Part shown: positions 58,608 to 59,188 of the stretch, piece by piece
Layout: each line of letters begins with the position of its first letter
Position numbering within the stretch: position 1 is the stretch's first letter
Source of the DNA: Bradyrhizobium sacchari
GTDB taxonomy: Bacteria > Pseudomonadota > Alphaproteobacteria > Rhizobiales > Xanthobacteraceae
NCBI RefSeq assembly: GCF_002068095.1
Contig: NZ_LWIG01000066.1
Location: forward strand, 103,197 to 162,384
Direction: 5' to 3'
Length of the DNA stretch: 59,188 nt
Position numbers and translations under genes: made by a program
The notes under the pieces: model-generated
What the model saw: the letters and a program-made list of their open reading frames with translations, nothing else
The model's database searches: none
Told to the model about the DNA's origin: nothing

Positions 58608-58892
58608 ATGCTCTTCATGGTGATCGAGCGCTTCAAGGACCGCGATCCCATTCCGGTCTACCGGCGGGTGCGCGACGAGGGCGCCAAGTTTCCGGAAGGG
58701 CTGAAGTATCACGGCAGCTGGATCGAGCCGAATTTCGACCGCTGCTTCCAGCTGATGGAATGCGACGACGCCCGCCTGCTGCAGGAATGGGTTTTGAGCT
58801 GCCAGGGCAACGGCATGACCTTCGAGATCGTGCCTGTGGTGCCCAGCAAGGAGACGCGCGAAGTCGTCGCGCCCTTCCTCGATCCCAACTAG
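58608..58892 (+). CDS. DUF3303 protein
   Basis: 94 residues: MLFMVIERFKDRDPIPVYRRVRDEGAKFPEGLKYHGSWIEPNFDRCFQLMECDDARLLQEWVLSCQG... The MLFMVIERF start, GLxYxxSWIE and CFQLMECDD are typical of DUF3303, a small ferredoxin-like-fold family without known function. It follows the DUF3455 gene by 5 bp and is probably co-transcribed. Converges on the last gene with 3 bp between stops. Confidence 0.88.
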   Translation: MLFMVIERFKDRDPIPVYRRVRDEGAKFPEGLKYHGSWIEPNFDRCFQLMECDDARLLQEWVLSCQGNGMTFEIVPVVPSKETREVVAPFLDPN

Positions 58893-58895
58893 AGG

Positions 58896-59188
58896 CTAGG
58901 CGGGCGGCCGCGCTTCCGGTTCGGCCTGGGCCAGCTCTGCCGCCGCGAGATCGCCGGTGTCGGCGAGCCGCGCCTTGGCGGTGGTATGGACGTGCTCGGC
59001 CAGCGTCGGCATGCGCTCGATCAAGGCGTGAAAATCCTGGGCGTCGAGCACGAGCAGGCGCGTCTTGCGCGTCGCCGTCACCGTGCCGCTGCGCTTGGTC
59101 TTGTGCAAGAGCGCGATCTCGCCGAAGAAGGTGCCGTCGGCGAGCCGCACCTGCTGGCTCGGCAGCGCGATCTCGACCTCGCCGGCGG
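58896..59188 (-). CDS. Cyclic-nucleotide-binding protein, C-terminal part (5' end beyond window)
   Basis: The visible 97 codons form the second half of a cNMP-binding domain: VEIALPSQQVRLADGTFFGEIALLHKTKRSGTVTATRKTRLLVLDAQDFHALIERMPTLAEHVHTTAKARL. The phosphate cassette FFGEIALLHKTKRSGTV keeps FGE-x-AL and the Arg-Ser/Gly, so nucleotide binding is likely. The whole protein could be a cNMP-gated K+ channel of the MlotiK1 type or a soluble regulator; the missing part decides. The C-terminal tail is Ala/Glu/Pro-rich. Confidence 0.8.
   Translation of the reverse strand, partial: AGEVEIALPSQQVRLADGTFFGEIALLHKTKRSGTVTATRKTRLLVLDAQDFHALIERMPTLAEHVHTTAKARLADTGDLAAAELAQAEPEARPPA

Overview
The window is 59 kb of chromosomal DNA of about 65% G+C from an alphaproteobacterium of the Bradyrhizobium type. 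The evidence is the style of the proteins, the small PurL/PurS/PurQ system spread along one strand, a divergent DUF1476 (F1-ATPase zeta-like) gene next to purC, egtBD, eukaryotic-type icd, and several families of short imperfect palindromic intergenic repeats familiar from that genus. No rRNA, tRNA, insertion sequence, phage gene or CRISPR array was seen. Gene identities come from reading the proteins; no search was run.

Layout. 1-6113: a cut-off metallophosphoesterase, a translationally coupled proton-channel-like operon (ExbB/TolQ-type protein, an anchored DUF2135-like protein, a small membrane protein), a NarL-type two-component pair, a small hypothetical and a TetR regulator. 6114-24332: purB, an M20 amidohydrolase, a CHASE3/PAS histidine kinase divergent from an orphan solute-binding protein, an LVIVD-repeat protein with an acyl-CoA synthetase, an orphan SecD-like periplasmic domain, a Popeye-like membrane cNMP-fold protein, a GST, murI, an HpcH aldolase, a cupin, an E2-like acyltransferase, rpsD and a threonine aldolase. 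24438-34173: two coupled serine hydrolases, a macro-domain protein coupled to a monothiol glutaredoxin, egtBD, LtrA, BolA, DUF427, DUF1328 and an acyltransferase. 34272-42424: purL, purQ, purS and purC on the minus strand, with plus-strand genes (thioesterase, EamA, corA) between them and a frameshifted coiled-coil gene after purS.

42756-59188: the DUF1476 gene, a LysR regulator with a divergent PEP-mutase-family enzyme, then the most striking region. A NitT/TauT-type ABC transporter with cyanase (cynS) is read leftwards from a near-consensus sigma-54 promoter. A PAS-AAA+ sigma-54 activator is read rightwards from the same intergenic region, which holds a 35-bp inverted repeat plus a third half-site two helical turns away. 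Convergent to the activator lies an OsmC / acyl-CoA-dehydrogenase-like / rhodanese operon with its own divergent TetR gene. The inferred picture is a cyanate (possibly cyanide- or thiocyanate-linked) nitrogen/sulfur module under sigma-54 control. The window ends with a hot-dog protein, a TrmJ fused to a degraded DUF559 domain, icd, DUF3455, DUF3303 and a cut-off cyclic-nucleotide-binding protein.

Several intergenic signals are strong on sequence alone: perfect hairpin terminators after rpsD, icd, DUF1476 (inside the neighbouring lysR gene) and the cupin gene, and a terminator-like hairpin in the short corA leader.
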